Of a DNA stretch of 64,000 bases, positions 21,765 through 34,951 are shown piece after piece. A model generated the notes under the pieces. It made no database searches. It had not been told where the DNA came from and was given only the letters and a program-made list of their open reading frames with translations. Location: contig NZ_OZ034688.1 in NCBI RefSeq assembly GCF_964026685.1, forward strand, positions 496,001-560,000. The letters run 5' to 3'. Both the position numbers and the translations under genes were made by a program. The first letter of the stretch is position 1; every line of letters begins with the position of its first letter. Source of the stretch: Candidatus Providencia siddallii. Its GTDB lineage: Bacteria; Pseudomonadota; Gammaproteobacteria; Enterobacterales; Enterobacteriaceae.

Positions 21765-23114
21765 ATGTTAAAAAAAATTCTTATAGCTAATCGTGGAGAA
21801 ATAGCATTGCGCATATTGCGTGCTTGTAAAGAATTAGAAATAAAAACTGTAGCAATTTATTCTACATCTGATAAATCACTAAAACATGTTTTACTAGCTG
21901 ATGAAACTATTTGTATAGGATCAAGTAAACCAAAAAACAGTTATTTAAATATTCCAGCTATTATCTCTGCAGCTGAAATTACAGGAGCTCAAGCTATACA
22001 TCCAGGATACGGATTTTTAGCTGAAAACGCAAATTTTGCAGAACAAATTGAAAATTCAGGATTTATTTTTATAGGACCAAAAGCTAAAACAATTAGATTA
22101 ATGGGAGATAAAATCTCTGCAATTAAAATTATGAAAAACGTAAACATACCATGTTTACCTGGATCTTATAATGCACTAGATAATAATATAAAAAAAAATA
22201 AATATATTGCAAATAAAATTGGATATCCAATAATTATAAAATCATCAGGAGGAGGTGGTGGGCGTGGAATGCGTGTTGTTTTTAATGAAAAAGATTTAGA
22301 ATCTTCAATATATCTTACACGAGCAGAAGCAAAATCTTCATTTAATAACGATATAGTTTATATGGAAAAATATCTTAAAAATCCACGTCACATAGAGATT
22401 CAAATTATTTCTGATGGACAAGGAAATGCAATATATTTACCTGAACGCGAATGTTCAATACAACGTCGTCATCAAAAAATAATAGAAGAATCACCATCTA
22501 TTTGTATTACAGATGAACACCGAAATAATATTAGTAAATTATGTATTAATGCATGTATTGAAAATGGTTATAGAGGTATAGGTACTTTTGAATTTTTATT
22601 TGAAAATAACAATTTCTATTTTATAGAAATGAACACTCGTATTCAAGTTGAACATCCTATTACAGAAATGATAACAGGAATTGATTTAATAAAAGAACAA
22701 ATTAATATAGCTTCAGGACTAAAATTATCTATAAAACAAAAAGATATTTTAATTCGCGGTAATGCTATTGAATGTAGAATTAATGCAGAAGATTACAAAA
22801 CTTTTATTCCTAGTCCTGGTAAAATTATTAATTTTCACCCGCCAGGTGGATTTGGTATACGATGGGATTCTCATATTTATACAGGATACACTATTCCATC
22901 ACATTATGATTCATTAATTGGAAAATTAATAAGTTATGGAGAAAATCGTAAAATTGCTATTTCTAAAATGAAAAATGCATTAACAGAATTAATTATTGAT
23001 GGAATAAAAACAAATATAAAATTAAACAAAATAATTATAAACAACAAAAATTTTAAAATAGGTAATATTAATATTAATTATTTAGAAAATGAAATAATAC
23101 AATCCATTATTTAA
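21765..23114 (+). CDS. accC: AccC, biotin carboxylase
   Basis: AccC carboxylates the biotin of AccB using ATP and bicarbonate. At 449 residues it equals the E. coli length. ATP-grasp features are [14 protein letters not shown] at the start, the glycine-rich [14 protein letters not shown] near 159, [16 protein letters not shown] near 230, and [14 protein letters not shown] near 288 with catalytic residues. AccB and AccC are 15 bases apart. The accAD pair is not in this window. Confidence 0.99.
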   Translation: MLKKILIANRGEIALRILRACKELEIKTVAIYSTSDKSLKHVLLADETICIGSSKPKNSYLNIPAIISAAEITGAQAIHPGYGFLAENANFAEQIENSGFIFIGPKAKTIRLMGDKISAIKIMKNVNIPCLPGSYNALDNNIKKNKYIANKIGYPIIIKSSGGGGGRGMRVVFNEKDLESSIYLTRAEAKSSFNNDIVYMEKYLKNPRHIEIQIISDGQGNAIYLPERECSIQRRHQKIIEESPSICITDEHRNNISKLCINACIENGYRGIGTFEFLFENNNFYFIEMNTRIQVEHPITEMITGIDLIKEQINIASGLKLSIKQKDILIRGNAIECRINAEDYKTFIPSPGKIINFHPPGGFGIRWDSHIYTGYTIPSHYDSLIGKLISYGENRKIAISKMKNALTELIIDGIKTNIKLNKIIINNKNFKIGNININYLENEIIQSII

Positions 23115-23122
23115 ACAAATAT

Positions 23123-23156
23123 AACATACCGCTATATTTAAATTTTGCGGTATGTT
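23123..23156 (+). terminator. Intrinsic terminator after accC
   Basis: AACATACCGC (23123-23132) pairs perfectly with GCGGTATGTT (23147-23156), followed by TTAAA. The GC content of this stem stands out sharply from the surroundings, and it lies nine bases after the accC stop. Confidence 0.85.
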
Positions 23157-23638
23157 TAAAAAAATAAAAAACTTAAAATTTAATAAAATTAAAAAAATAT
23201 AAAATAATAATAATTATTATACTGATTAAAATCTATTTTTTTATGAAATATATCAATAATTTAACATTGTTTGTAATTACTTTTATATTTATTATTTTTT
23301 TAATTATTATACTTTAATTATAATTTAATTTTATTAATATTATTGAAAACCTAAAAATAATAATTATAATTATTATTATATAATCAAAATTTTTATAAAA
23401 CAACACTTATATAATTCTTATATCAAATTTCTTATTAACTTTATACAATAAAATATTTATAATACAAAATACATTGTTTAAAACAATAATATTTTATATA
23501 ACGTTTTTAAATAAAATATTATAAACTAAATAATTTTATAATTTTTAAAATATTAAAATTTTTTAAAACATATAAAATATATTTAAAAATTATAAAAAAT
23601 TTCATAAAATACAAACTAAATTAAGAGCCAACAGAATC
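23157..23638. other. AT-rich spacer where dusB is missing
   Basis: About 480 bases with no reading frame. In E. coli dusB precedes fis in one operon; no trace of it was recognised, so fis must have acquired or kept its own promoter in this spacer. Confidence 0.6.
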
Positions 23639-23935
23639 ATGTTTGAAAAAAACGTAAACTTCAAATTATTAATTAATGCAAATATTGCTTCACAAAACCA
23701 AATAACTAAAAAACCACTACGTGATTCAGTTAAACAAGCATTAAAAAACTATTTTTCTCAATCAAGTAATCAAAATATAAAAAATTTATATGAATTAGTT
23801 TTAACTGAAATAGAACAACCTTTATTAGATATGGTCATGCAATACTCTAGAGGTAATCAAACAAAAGCAGCATTAATTATGGGTATAAATAGAGGAACAT
23901 TACGTAAAAAATTAAAAAAATATGGTATGAATTAA
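23639..23935 (+). CDS. fis: Fis, nucleoid-associated DNA-bending protein
   Basis: Fis is a homodimeric DNA-bending protein that stimulates rRNA promoters and organises the nucleoid. The 98-residue length equals E. coli, and the second half is nearly identical: [35 protein letters not shown] and the helix-turn-helix [20 protein letters not shown] to the end. The N-terminal 25 residues are more diverged. It is a transcription factor kept although dusB was lost. Confidence 0.98.
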   Translation: MFEKNVNFKLLINANIASQNQITKKPLRDSVKQALKNYFSQSSNQNIKNLYELVLTEIEQPLLDMVMQYSRGNQTKAALIMGINRGTLRKKLKKYGMN

Positions 23936-24431
23936 AATATTTCTATTAAAAAGTTTTTATATTATACGTTAATAACATTATTAAAAATTAATATTAATTT
24001 TTAATAAAAATTATTCACATACAAAACTATCAATTAAATTACACAAAGCATTATATGAGTTAAATAATAAAATAATTATCAAAATTAATAAAACAATCAA
24101 TTTATAAAAAAATATATTTAATATATTATAACATTAATAAATTAAATTATATATAAAATTAATTATATATTTTAAATAAATTTTTAAAATTTTTTAAAAA
24201 ACAATAATTTTATATCATAAATATAATAAATGTTTTATTAGACTAAAATAAATTTATATAAAAAAATAAAAAAATAATATAAATTAATAAGTTATCATTG
24301 TATTTTATTAATTAATTTTCAAATTATATTATTTTATATTTAGTATAAAATAATATATGACATAAAAAAATAAATGTTATAAAAATATGAAATATTTAAC
24401 AAATATATGTATAAAATTAAGGAATTAACAA
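23936..24431. other. AT-rich spacer between fis and mdh with a palindrome
   Basis: About 500 bases without a coding frame. A perfect palindrome lies at 23978-24007 (TTATTAAAAATTAA, TA, then its reverse complement), about 45 bases after the fis stop; it may end the fis transcript, although no U-tract follows. Nothing else stands out. Confidence 0.55.
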
Positions 24432-25370
24432 GTGAAAGTAACAATTTTAGGTGCAGCAGGTGGAATAGGTCAAGCATTATCCCTTCTTCTTAAAAATAAA
24501 TTACCATCAAATTCAGAACTTTCTTTATACGATATATCACCAATAACACCAGGTATTGCAATGGATTTAAACCATATCCCAACTAATATAAAAGTTACTG
24601 GTTTTTCTAATGGAAACATAAAAAATGCATTACAAAATAGTAATGTTGTTTTTATATCAGCTGGTATTCCTCGTAAACAAAATATGAATCGTAATGATTT
24701 ATTATATATCAATTCAAATATTATAAAAAACCTCGTAAAAAAAATTGCTGAAATATCTCCAAAAGCAATAATTTGTATTATAACAAATCCTATAAATATA
24801 ACAGTAGTTATAGCTGCTGAAACTCTTAAAAAAGCAGGTGTTTATGATAAAAAAAAATTATTAGGAGTAACTACATTAGATATTATGCGTTCAAACACTT
24901 TTGTATCTAATTTAAAAAATAAAAACGTAAAAAAAATAGATGTTTTAGTTATAGGAGGACATTCAAGTTCTACTATTTTACCTTTGTTATCACAAATAAA
25001 TAAAATTAATTTTACTAAAAAAGAAATTATTTTATTAACTAAACAAATAAAAAATGCTGGAAATGAAGTAATAAAAGCAAAAGCTGGCAATTGTTCAGCT
25101 ACATTATCAATGGGGCAAGCAGCTACACGTCTTTGTTTATCCATTATTCGAGGTTTATATGGTGAAAAAAATATTTCTGAATGTATATATACAGAAAGCG
25201 AATTAGGATATTCTCGTTTTTTTGCTCAACCAGTTATTTTTGGTAAAAATGGAATTGAAAAATATTTACCAATTGGAAAATTAAGTTTATTTGAAGAAAA
25301 AATATTAGTAGAAATCATTGATTCATTAAAAAATGATATAAAATTAGGCGAAAATTTTTTTAAAAATTAA
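24432..25370 (+). CDS. mdh: Malate dehydrogenase (NAD-dependent)
   Basis: Mdh interconverts malate and oxaloacetate with NAD. The 312 residues match E. coli Mdh in length. The start is a GTG with AAGGA seven bases upstream. Motifs are the Rossmann [20 protein letters not shown], substrate Arg in [13 protein letters not shown] near 80, NPINITV near 119, and the proton-relay His in [13 protein letters not shown] near 177. With the dicarboxylate carrier at 10713 it could turn imported malate into NADH and oxaloacetate; this is inference. Confidence 0.98.
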   Translation: MKVTILGAAGGIGQALSLLLKNKLPSNSELSLYDISPITPGIAMDLNHIPTNIKVTGFSNGNIKNALQNSNVVFISAGIPRKQNMNRNDLLYINSNIIKNLVKKIAEISPKAIICIITNPINITVVIAAETLKKAGVYDKKKLLGVTTLDIMRSNTFVSNLKNKNVKKIDVLVIGGHSSSTILPLLSQINKINFTKKEIILLTKQIKNAGNEVIKAKAGNCSATLSMGQAATRLCLSIIRGLYGEKNISECIYTESELGYSRFFAQPVIFGKNGIEKYLPIGKLSLFEEKILVEIIDSLKNDIKLGENFFKN

Positions 25371-25856
25371 TTTTTTAGTTACATATAAATAATTATATTT
25401 ATAACATATCTAAACTATTTTATTTTTAAAAAAATCTTTTTAAAAAAGATCTTATATTTTTTTAAATGAACTACAATTATAATAATATAAAAAAAATAAA
25501 TTAACGAAAATTTAATTTATTAATAAATAATAAATTTTAAAATTCTATTTTTTTACAATTATATATTTTTATCTATTAAATTTTATTATCCAGTAAATAA
25601 TACAATAAATAGATAATATTTAAAATATTTTAATAGAATTCTTAATAATAATTTTAAATTACAAATAATTAAAAAATTAACATAATATAAATATACTTAA
25701 TTCTAATTCAAATAATTATATAAAAATATATTTAAAAATAATTAAAATACATTATAAAAAAACAAAAATACTATTCAATAATTAAATCATAAAAAAATAT
25801 TTGTTTACTAAATAACATATTTATAGAATATAAATTCTTATATTTTATTTTACCTT
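25371..25856. other. AT-rich spacer between convergent mdh and ispB
   Basis: About 490 bases of A+T with no coding frame. A short hairpin (ATCTTTTT pairing with AAAAAGAT, near 25433-25449) after mdh may act in termination. No gene remnant was recognised. Confidence 0.5.
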
Positions 25857-26897
25857 TTATTTAAAATTTTTATTACTTAATTTAAAAAAATAACTTTTAA
25901 AATATTTTCTAATTAAAAATCAACATTTCATAACAATATATGCTAAATCTATTAAAGCTGTTTTATAAATTGAATCATCAATTATATTTAATGATTCTAT
26001 AGCTTTTTGACTTTCGTTTTTTGCTTTTAAATAAGTATATTCTAAAGAACCATATTTTTTCATAATTTTAAGTATTTTTTTTAAAAAACGACGATTTTTA
26101 CCATATTTAATTATTTCTCGAATAAATTCAGATTCTTTTTTACTGCTATAATTTAAAGCATGTAATAATGGCAAAGTCATTTTACCTTCATTAAGATCAT
26201 CACCAATATTTTTACCTATATGTATACAATTAGAACCATAATCTAAAAGATCATCAATTAATTGAAAAGCTGTGCCAATATAACGTCCATAATTTTGTAA
26301 AGCTTTTTCTTGTTCTGGTTGAGCATTTGCTAAAATTGCAGAAGAATGAGAAGTAGCTTCAAATAAACACGCCGTTTTATTATAAATAATTTGCATATAT
26401 TCTTTTTCAGAAATATTAGGATTATTACAACTCATTAATTGTAAAACTTCACCTTTTGCTACTATATTTGCAGCTCCTGACATTAATTTTAAAACTGACA
26501 TAGAATTAAGATCTATCATCATTTTAAACGATAATGTATAAATAAAATCTCCAACTAAAATACTTGAAGCGTTACCAAAAATTATATTAGCTGTTTTTTT
26601 ACCACGTCTTATACAAGATTCATCTACAACATCATCATGTAATAAAGTTGCTGTATGAATAAATTCAATTAAAGCAGCAATTTTAATATGCTTATTTCCA
26701 GTATATCCTAACGATTTTCCTACTAAAATAGCAATTATTGGACGAATTCGTTTCCCGCCGCTATTAACAATATAATTTCCTAATTGTTTTATTAATAAAA
26801 TATCAGAATTCAATTTATTGAAAATGATTTTATTTACAGCTAACATATCATCACTTATTAACTTTATAATATAATCTAAATCTTGAAACTTATTCAT
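25857..26897 (-). CDS. ispB: IspB-type octaprenyl (long-chain polyprenyl) diphosphate synthase
   Basis: IspB extends farnesyl diphosphate to the long prenyl chain of quinones. The protein shows both Asp-rich motifs, LLHDDVVDE near residue 82 and LIDDLLDYG near 208, plus GGKRIRPI near 48. The conserved protein ends at LIDLAYIVMKC, matching the E. coli end, where TGA stands at 25920-25922. Read as Trp, 20 further residues follow to TAA at 25857-25859, a hydrophobic and basic tail not seen in the family. It is divergent from rplU, as in E. coli. Confidence 0.95.
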
Positions 26898-27164
26898 AAA
26901 TCAATTTTATTTACTTTTATATATAAAACAAAATAATAAACATAAATTATTGTAATATGATATCATTAATAATAAAATTATTAAACGATATATTAAAATA
27001 ATATATTTATATTAAAATATTAATATATAAAAAAATTAATTTTTCTAAAATAAAACACATTATATACTTGTATTATTATACTTATCTCGTAATATATTAT
27101 TTTATTAAAAAAATCTAAATTTATTTTTAATTAAAATATTAAATATACAAAATGGAGTTTTATT

Positions 27165-27479
27165 ATGTATGCAGTTTTTCAAAATGGCGGTAAACAATAT
27201 AAAATTGAAAAAGAACAAACTATCCGACTGGAAAAACTAAATATCACAGTAGGAACAATTGTTGATTTTAAAAATGTTTTAATGATATACAACGGATCTG
27301 AATGTCAATTAGGAACTCCTATAATTAATAATGCAAAAATAAAAGCAGAAATAATAGCACATGGTCGTAATAAAAAAATAAAAATTATTAAATTTAATCG
27401 ACGTAAACATAGTCGAAAACAACAAGGACATCGACAGTATTTTACTGATGTTAAAATAATTGATATTATTAAAAAATAA
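27165..27479 (+). CDS. rplU: Ribosomal protein bL21
   Basis: bL21 is a large-subunit protein that binds 23S rRNA near bL20. The 104 residues begin [14 protein letters not shown] and contain the basic [19 protein letters not shown] block near residue 76 that marks the family. GGAG lies eight bases before the start. It forms the rplU-rpmA pair with a 14-base gap. Confidence 0.98.
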   Translation: MYAVFQNGGKQYKIEKEQTIRLEKLNITVGTIVDFKNVLMIYNGSECQLGTPIINNAKIKAEIIAHGRNKKIKIIKFNRRKHSRKQQGHRQYFTDVKIIDIIKK

Positions 27480-27493
27480 AATAGGAAAAACAA

Positions 27494-27748
27494 ATGGCTC
27501 ATAAAAAAGCAGGTGGGTCTACTCGTAATGGACGTGATTCAAACGCGAAACGTCTTGGTGTTAAACGATTCGGAGGTGAAAAAATATTATCAGGTAATAT
27601 TATTGTTAGACAACGAGGAACAAAATTTCATGCTGGAAAAAATGTAGGTTGCGGTAGAGACCACACTTTATATGCATTAACTAACGGGATAATAAAATTT
27701 AAAACAAAAGGTTTAAAAAAAAGAAAATATGTAATAATTAAAACTTAA
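27494..27748 (+). CDS. rpmA: Ribosomal protein bL27
   Basis: bL27 reaches the peptidyl-transferase centre with its N-terminal tail. The 84 residues start [20 protein letters not shown] with no cleavable extension, then [20 protein letters not shown] and [26 protein letters not shown] precedes the start. It is followed by obgE; yhbE, which lies between in E. coli, is absent. Confidence 0.99.
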   Translation: MAHKKAGGSTRNGRDSNAKRLGVKRFGGEKILSGNIIVRQRGTKFHAGKNVGCGRDHTLYALTNGIIKFKTKGLKKRKYVIIKT

Positions 27749-27819
27749 TAACTATTTAAAAACATATAAAATTTATCATTTTTTTTTATTAAAAAAAATT
27801 TTAAAATATAACAAATTAA

Positions 27820-28896
<1,077 letters not shown>

Positions 28897-29307
28897 ATTA
28901 TTTAATTTTAAAAACGTAAAATTATCTTATTAAAAATAAATATTTAAAAAACAAAAAAAAATAATTTTGCTTATAAAAAAACATTAATACAAAAAAATAA
29001 TTTTTATAAATAATCAAATTTCAATTTAAAATATTAATTTTTTAACAAAATTAACTATTAACGATTGTAATCGTATATTAAAAACTAGTATAATATAAAA
29101 AAATCAAAAAATATTTTTCATTTTTATTTAAATTACAATATATTTCAATAAAGAACATTATTTTAAATATTTCAAATTTTTAAATATATTATACAAAATA
29201 ATTTACTCTTTAACATATATATAATTATTTTTAAAAATACAAATTTATAATGTTTATTTTTATCGTAAATATATGTTTTATTTATTAAAAAATAAAGGTA
29301 TTTATTA
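28897..29307. other. AT-rich spacer between obgE and greA with a possible promoter
   Basis: About 410 bases without a coding frame. TTGTAA at 29065-29070 and TATAAT at 29089-29094 are 18 bases apart and could be a promoter for greA with a 200-base leader. A short inverted repeat ACGATT/AATCGT (about 29061-29074) overlaps the candidate -35 box. Confidence 0.45.
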
Positions 29308-29784
29308 ATGAAATATATCCCAATGACAATATTAGGTGCTGATAAATTAAAAAAAGAATTAAACTATTTAAAACATATTAAACGTAAGGAAATTATAATA
29401 TCAATTTCTGAAGCACGCGAACATGGTGATTTAAAAGAAAATGCTGAATATCATGCAGCTCGCGAACAACAAAGTTTTTGTGAAAACAAAATTCAAAACA
29501 TTGAAAGTAAACTATCAAAAGCTCAAATAATTGATATAACAAAAATTACAAATAATGGACATGTAATTTTTGGTACGACAGTTACAATATTAAATTTAAA
29601 AACAAATGAAAAACTAATTTATCGTATTGTTGGTGATGATGAAGCAGATATAAAAATAAATTTAATTTCTATAAATTCACCAATTGCTCGAGGTTTAATA
29701 AGAAAAAAAATAAACGATGTAGTATTGATTAAAACTCCTAGAGAAAACATTAAATTTAAAATATTAAATGTTGAACATATATAA
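29308..29784 (+). CDS. greA: GreA, transcript cleavage factor
   Basis: GreA enters the RNA polymerase secondary channel and makes backtracked complexes cleave their RNA. The 158 residues (E. coli 158) show the N-terminal coiled coil with [23 protein letters not shown], whose tip holds the catalytic Asp and Glu, and the C-terminal domain with [35 protein letters not shown] lies upstream. It is on the same strand as rlmE and ftsH, whereas E. coli greA is divergent from them. Confidence 0.98.
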   Translation: MKYIPMTILGADKLKKELNYLKHIKRKEIIISISEAREHGDLKENAEYHAAREQQSFCENKIQNIESKLSKAQIIDITKITNNGHVIFGTTVTILNLKTNEKLIYRIVGDDEADIKINLISINSPIARGLIRKKINDVVLIKTPRENIKFKILNVEHI

Positions 29785-29803
29785 TTATTTTTTTTGATTA
29801 AAT

Positions 29804-29827
29804 ATATTAACAGTCTTATGTTAATAT
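29804..29827 (+). terminator. Hairpin after greA
   Basis: ATATTAACA pairs with TGTTAATAT around the loop GTCTTA, about 20 bases after the greA stop. No U-tract follows, so support is weak. Confidence 0.35.
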
Positions 29828-29996
29828 TAAAAAAACAATTCGTATTATTTCAATATAAAAATAATTTATGTTATATAAAATTTAATTTAAAAATAAAATA
29901 AATACCAATTTATTTTTTAAAAAATTCTATAATTTTTATTTAAAGTATTGAAAATTAATATTTTATCACCAGTTTACTTATAACATATTTGAATAA

Positions 29997-30625
29997 ATGA
30001 ATAAAAAAAAACATTCAGCAAGTTCAAATCGTTGGCTGAAAAGACATCAAAACGATATATATTTTAAAGAAGCAAAAAAAAAAAATTACGCTCACGTGCA
30101 TGGTTTAAATTAAAAGAAATTCAACAAAATTACAACATTTTTAAACCAGGAATGACAATTATTGATCTAGGATCTACACCTGGAAGTTGGTCAAAATATG
30201 TAATAAACAAATTAAATAATAATTGTAGTATAATTGCGTGTGATCTTTTACCAATGAAACCAATTATTGGAGTCAATTTTTTACAAGGAGATTTTCGTGA
30301 TAAAATAACTTTAACTAAAATATTATCACTAATAGACAATAAAAAAGCGGACGTAATTATGTCTGATATGTTACCTAATATGAGTGGAATAGCTTCTATT
30401 GATATTCCTGCTTCTATACATTTATCAAATTTAGCGCTAAATATGTGTCATATTACTTTAAAACCTAAAGGAAACTTTATAGTAAAAATATTAAATGGCG
30501 ATGGATTTCAAGAATACTTTAAAAATGTAAATAATGTTTTTATAAAAACATATATTCATAAACCAAAATCTTCTAGAAAACAATCGCGAGAACAATATAT
30601 TATAGCAACAGGATTAAAAATATAG
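29997..30625 (+). CDS. rlmE: RlmE (FtsJ), 23S rRNA U2552 2'-O-methyltransferase; poly-A frameshift
   Basis: RlmE methylates U2552 of 23S rRNA in the late 50S particle. From ATG 29997 the first frame gives the family N-terminus (KHSASSNRWLKRH) and EAKKK, then at twelve A (30074-30085) it goes off frame. The second frame continues LRSRAWFKLKEIQQ and runs to 30625 with SAM motif TIIDLGSTPGSWSKYV, ACDLLPM, LQGDF and VMSDMLPNMSG, and the late Lys in FIVKILNGDGFQEY. Thirteen A would join the frames. K-D-K-E catalytic residues all appear present. The family has 209 residues and the joined product is nearly that. Same pattern as rapZ and nlpI. Confidence 0.87.
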
Positions 30626-30670
30626 TTTTTTTAACACTATTCATTACAATTGTAATATGAGGTTAATTCT

Positions 30671-32512
30671 TTGAATGACATGGCGAAAAACCTGATACTC
30701 TGGTTAGTAATCGCGATTATTTTAATGTCATTGTTTCAAAACTTTGGAACTAGCGATTCAAATAATCGAAAAGTAGATTACTCAACATTTATCAATGAGT
30801 TATCTCAAGATCAGATACGCGAAGTTCGAATTACTGGTCGTGAATTAAATATAAAAAAAGTTGATAACAGCAAATATATAACTTATCTTCCAATGCATGA
30901 TGAAAAACTGTTAGATACATTGATAAATAAACGTGTAACTGTAATTGGTGAACCACCAGAAGAACCTAGTTTATTAACATCTATTTTTATTTCTTGGTTT
31001 CCAATGCTTTTATTAATTGGTGTATGGATTTTTTTTATGCGACAAATACAAGGAAGTGGAGGAAAAGGTGCAATGTCATTTGGTAAAAGTAAAGCTAAAA
31101 TGCTTTCAGAAAATCAAATTAAAACAACTTTTGCTGATGTCGCAGGATGTGATGAAGCAAAAGAAGAAGTTATAGAAATTGTAGAATTTTTAAAAGAACC
31201 AAATCGCTTTCAAAAACTTGGTGGAAAAATTCCAAAAGGAATTTTAATGATTGGGTTACCTGGCACAGGTAAAACACTATTAGCAAAAGCTATAGCAGGT
31301 GAAGCAAAAGTACCATTTTTTACTATTTCAGGTTCTGATTTTGTTGAAATGTTTGTTGGAGTTGGTGCATCTCGTGTTCGAGATATGTTTGAACAAGCAA
31401 AAAAATCTGCTCCATGTATAATTTTTATTGATGAAATAGATGCAGTTGGACGTCAACGTGGAATAGGTTTAGGAGGAGGACACGATGAACGCGAACAAAC
31501 ATTAAATCAAATGCTAGTTGAAATGGATGGATTTGAAGGAAATGAAGGTATCATAGTTATTGCAGCAACTAATCGTGCTGATGTACTTGATCCGGCTTTA
31601 TTACGACCTGGGCGTTTTGATCGCCAAGTTATTGTTAACTTACCAGATGTTCGTGGACGCGAACAAATTCTAAAAGTACATATGCGAAATGTGCCAATAG
31701 ATCCTAATGTAGACATTTTTATTCTTGCTAGAGCAACTCCAGGTTTTTCAGGTGCAGAATTAGCAAACTTAGTAAATGAAGCTGCATTATTTGCAGCACG
31801 TGATAATAAACATACTGTATCAATGATTGAATTAGAAAAAGCCAGAGATAAAGTTTGGATGGGAGCAGAACGACGTTCGCTTATGATGACTGAAGAACAA
31901 AAAGAATCAACAGCTTACCATGAAAGCGGCCATATGATAATAGGACATTTAATGCCTGAACATGATCCTGTTCATAAAGTTACTATAGTTCCACGAGGAC
32001 AAGCACTTGGTGTTGCACTTTTTTTACCTGAAAATGATAATGTTAGTCGTAGTAGATTAAAACTTGAAAGTATTATTGCTACAGCATATGCAGGTAGAAT
32101 TGCTGAAGAATTAATTTATGGAAAATATAAAATCACTACAGGTGCTTCCTCAGATATTCAATTTGCTACAAATACAGCTCGTAATATGGTTACACAATGG
32201 GGGTTTTCTGATCGTTTAGGACCAATGCAATATTCTAAAGAAGAATGCAATGGACTATTAAATCAATCTTCAGGAGCATGTTCAAATATTTCAGATGAAA
32301 CAGCTCGTATTGTTGATGGAGAAATTAAAATTATTCTTGATCGTTGCTATCAAATTGCATATAAAACTTTAAAAGAAAATATTGATATCTTACATGCAAC
32401 TAAAGAAGCTTTATTAAAATATGAAACTATTAACATATCGCAAATTGATGATTTGATGAATCGTCGCAAAGTACGAGATCCTATTGGATGGAATAACAAT
32501 AATAAAAACTAA
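30671..32512 (+). CDS. ftsH: FtsH, membrane-anchored AAA zinc metalloprotease
   Basis: FtsH degrades misfolded membrane proteins and, in E. coli, LpxC and sigma-32. The TTG start at 30671 (MNDMAKN) sits nine bases after GAGG and matches the longer E. coli form; ATG 30680 is the alternative. Two membrane segments flank a periplasmic domain (about 8-25 and 100-120). AAA motifs are Walker A GLPGTGKT near 195 (E. coli has GPPGTGKT), Walker [17 protein letters not shown] and the SRH around [19 protein letters not shown]. The zinc site is HESGH near 419. The 613 residues lack the variable C-terminal tail of E. coli. Confidence 0.98.
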   Translation: MNDMAKNLILWLVIAIILMSLFQNFGTSDSNNRKVDYSTFINELSQDQIREVRITGRELNIKKVDNSKYITYLPMHDEKLLDTLINKRVTVIGEPPEEPSLLTSIFISWFPMLLLIGVWIFFMRQIQGSGGKGAMSFGKSKAKMLSENQIKTTFADVAGCDEAKEEVIEIVEFLKEPNRFQKLGGKIPKGILMIGLPGTGKTLLAKAIAGEAKVPFFTISGSDFVEMFVGVGASRVRDMFEQAKKSAPCIIFIDEIDAVGRQRGIGLGGGHDEREQTLNQMLVEMDGFEGNEGIIVIAATNRADVLDPALLRPGRFDRQVIVNLPDVRGREQILKVHMRNVPIDPNVDIFILARATPGFSGAELANLVNEAALFAARDNKHTVSMIELEKARDKVWMGAERRSLMMTEEQKESTAYHESGHMIIGHLMPEHDPVHKVTIVPRGQALGVALFLPENDNVSRSRLKLESIIATAYAGRIAEELIYGKYKITTGASSDIQFATNTARNMVTQWGFSDRLGPMQYSKEECNGLLNQSSGACSNISDETARIVDGEIKIILDRCYQIAYKTLKENIDILHATKEALLKYETINISQIDDLMNRRKVRDPIGWNNNNKN

Positions 32513-32665
32513 TAATAAAACCTATTATATTTAATACAAAAGAATATTTTTATAAATAAAATATCAAAATTTAATAAATCAAAACAATAGAATAAAAAAC
32601 AAAGTAATAATATTAATCAATTAACATTAATAAAAATTAAAATAACTTATTTTAAAAACTAAAAA

Positions 32666-33514
32666 ATGCAAATTAATTCCAAAGGACGAATACTTGATTT
32701 ATCAATACCTCGTGTTATGGGTATTTTAAATATTACACCAGATTCTTTTTCAGACGGCGGGAAATACCTTAATCACAATGCTGCATTAAATCACGCATCC
32801 AAAATGATTAATGAAGGAGCTTCTATTATTGACATAGGAGGGGAATCAACAAGACCAGGTTACAAAAAAATTTCTATTAATGAAGAATTAGATAGAATAT
32901 TACCTATTATTGAATTAATACACAATCGTTTTGACATATGAATTTCTGTAGATACATATAAAGCTAAAGTTATGGAAGAAGCAGCAAAAATTGGTATTCA
33001 TATGATTAATGATATTTATTCTTTACATGAAAAAAATACACTAAAAACAGCAATTCAAATAAATCTACCTATTTGCATTATGCATATAAATAAATATCAA
33101 AAATTTTTTTTAAAAACAAAAAAAAATAAAAATTCAATTTTTGATATTAAATTTTTTTTTAAAAAAGAAATAAAACGTTGTGTTGATTCAGGAATTAAAA
33201 AAAATCAATTAATAATAGATCCGGGATTTGGTTTTCAAAAAACATTAAATGATAACTATAATATTTTATCAAATTTAAAAAAACTTCATAAATTTAAATT
33301 ACCAATTTTAGTAGGAATGTCACGTAAAACTATGATTGGAAATCTATTAAATATTCCACCTAATAAAAGACTTATTGGAAGTATAACTTGTTCAGTAATA
33401 GCTGCAATGCAAGGAATACATATAATACGTGCTCATGATGTAAAAGAAACAATAGAAGCTATAAAAATAGTTCAAAAAACACTTATAAAAAAAAACGGAA
33501 TACAATATGTATAG
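32666..33514 (+). CDS. folP: FolP, dihydropteroate synthase; UGA Trp codon
   Basis: FolP joins p-aminobenzoate to the pterin diphosphate to form dihydropteroate, the step that makes de novo folate possible. With TGA at 32939-32941 read as Trp it has 282 residues like E. coli. Motifs are [17 protein letters not shown] near residue 18, [10 protein letters not shown] near 57, and [17 protein letters not shown] near 185. The TGA gives DIWISVDT, where the family has a conserved Trp. It ends in TAG and overlaps glmM by eight bases. PabA at 46865 supplies the other half of the pathway. Confidence 0.97.
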
Positions 33515-34835
33515 TAGAAAATTTTTTGGAACTGATGGTATTCGTGGTAAAGTTGGTAAAAAACCAATAACTCCAGAATTTATTTTAAAATTAGGTTGAG
33601 CAGCAGGAAAGTTACTTACTAAACATGGTTCACGTAAAATTATTATAGGTAAAGATACACGATTTTCTTGTTATATGTTAGAAACATCACTAGAAGCTGG
33701 ATTGTTATCTGCTGGTGTATCTACTATATTTACAGGAATAATACCAACTCCTGCTATTGCTTATTTAACACGTGTATTGAATGTTGATGCTGGTATTGTA
33801 ATTTCTGCTTCTCATAATCCTTATTATGATAATGGAATAAAATTTTTTTCAGTAAATGGAACAAAATTACCAGATAAAATTGAAAAAGCAATTGAATTAG
33901 AAATGGAAAAACAAATTACATGTGTTGAATCTTCTGAACTAGGACGTTCAGATCATATTACAGATGCTACTGGTCGATATATAGAATTTTGCAAGAGTAC
34001 TTTTTCAAATAAATTAAACCTCTCTAATTTAAAACTTGTGATTGATTGTGCGAACGGGGCCACATACAATATAGCCCCAAACGTATTTCGCGAACTAGGA
34101 GCTGAAGTTGTAACAATTAACTGCGAACCAAATGGTTTTAATATTAATAAAACAACAGATATTAGTTTATTACAACAAAAAGTTTTAGAAGAAAAAGCAA
34201 ATGTTGGTCTATCTTTTGATGGTGATGGAGATCGTGTTATAATGGTTGATCATCTATGTAAAAAAATAGATGGAGATCAAATTGCATATATAATTATTCG
34301 TGAATCATTACGTCAAAATAAATTAAAAGGAGGTATGGTTGGTACTTTAATGAGTAATATTGGATTAGAAATTGCTTTAAAAAAATTAGGAATTCCTTTT
34401 GAACGTTCAAAAGTAGGTGATCGATATATTTTTAAAAAATTACAAGAAAAAAAATGGCGTATAGGAGCTGAAAACTCAGGACATGTAATTTTATTAGATA
34501 AAACAACTACTGGAGACGGTATAATAGCTGGGTTACAAGTACTTAATGCTATTGTAAAAAATAATACTAGTTTGAATGAATTATGTAATGAAATAAAATT
34601 ATTACCACAAATATTAGTTAACGTTAATTTTAAAGGTAAAAATAATCCTTTAAAAAATAATTCAATAATTACAACATGTATTAAAATAGAAAAAGAATTT
34701 AACGGAAAAGGTCGTGTTTTATTAAGAAAATCAGGCACTGAACCAGTAATTCGAATAATGGTAGAAGGAGAAAATAAAAGTGTAATATCAGCATTAGCTT
34801 ATCGTATCGCTAATATGATTGAAAATTTCATATAA
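33507..34835 (+). CDS. glmM: GlmM, phosphoglucosamine mutase; UGA Trp codon
   Basis: GlmM converts glucosamine 6-phosphate to glucosamine 1-phosphate on the way to UDP-GlcNAc for peptidoglycan and LPS. ATG 33507 gives [17 protein letters not shown], the family start, overlapping folP. TGA at 33597-33599 is the Trp of LKLGWAAGKL. The product has 442 residues (E. coli 445), with phosphoserine loop [17 protein letters not shown] near 100, metal loop [13 protein letters not shown] near 240, and C-terminal [16 protein letters not shown]. Under the standard code the gene would lose its first 30 codons. Confidence 0.97.
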
Positions 34836-34951
34836 TATAACAAAAATATTTTTTATTTCTAAAAACATATTTTTTTTAAAAATAAGCTTGATTATTTAAT
34901 TAGTTTTACTTATTATATAATTAATTTTTGTAAACATTTAGGAAGATTTAA

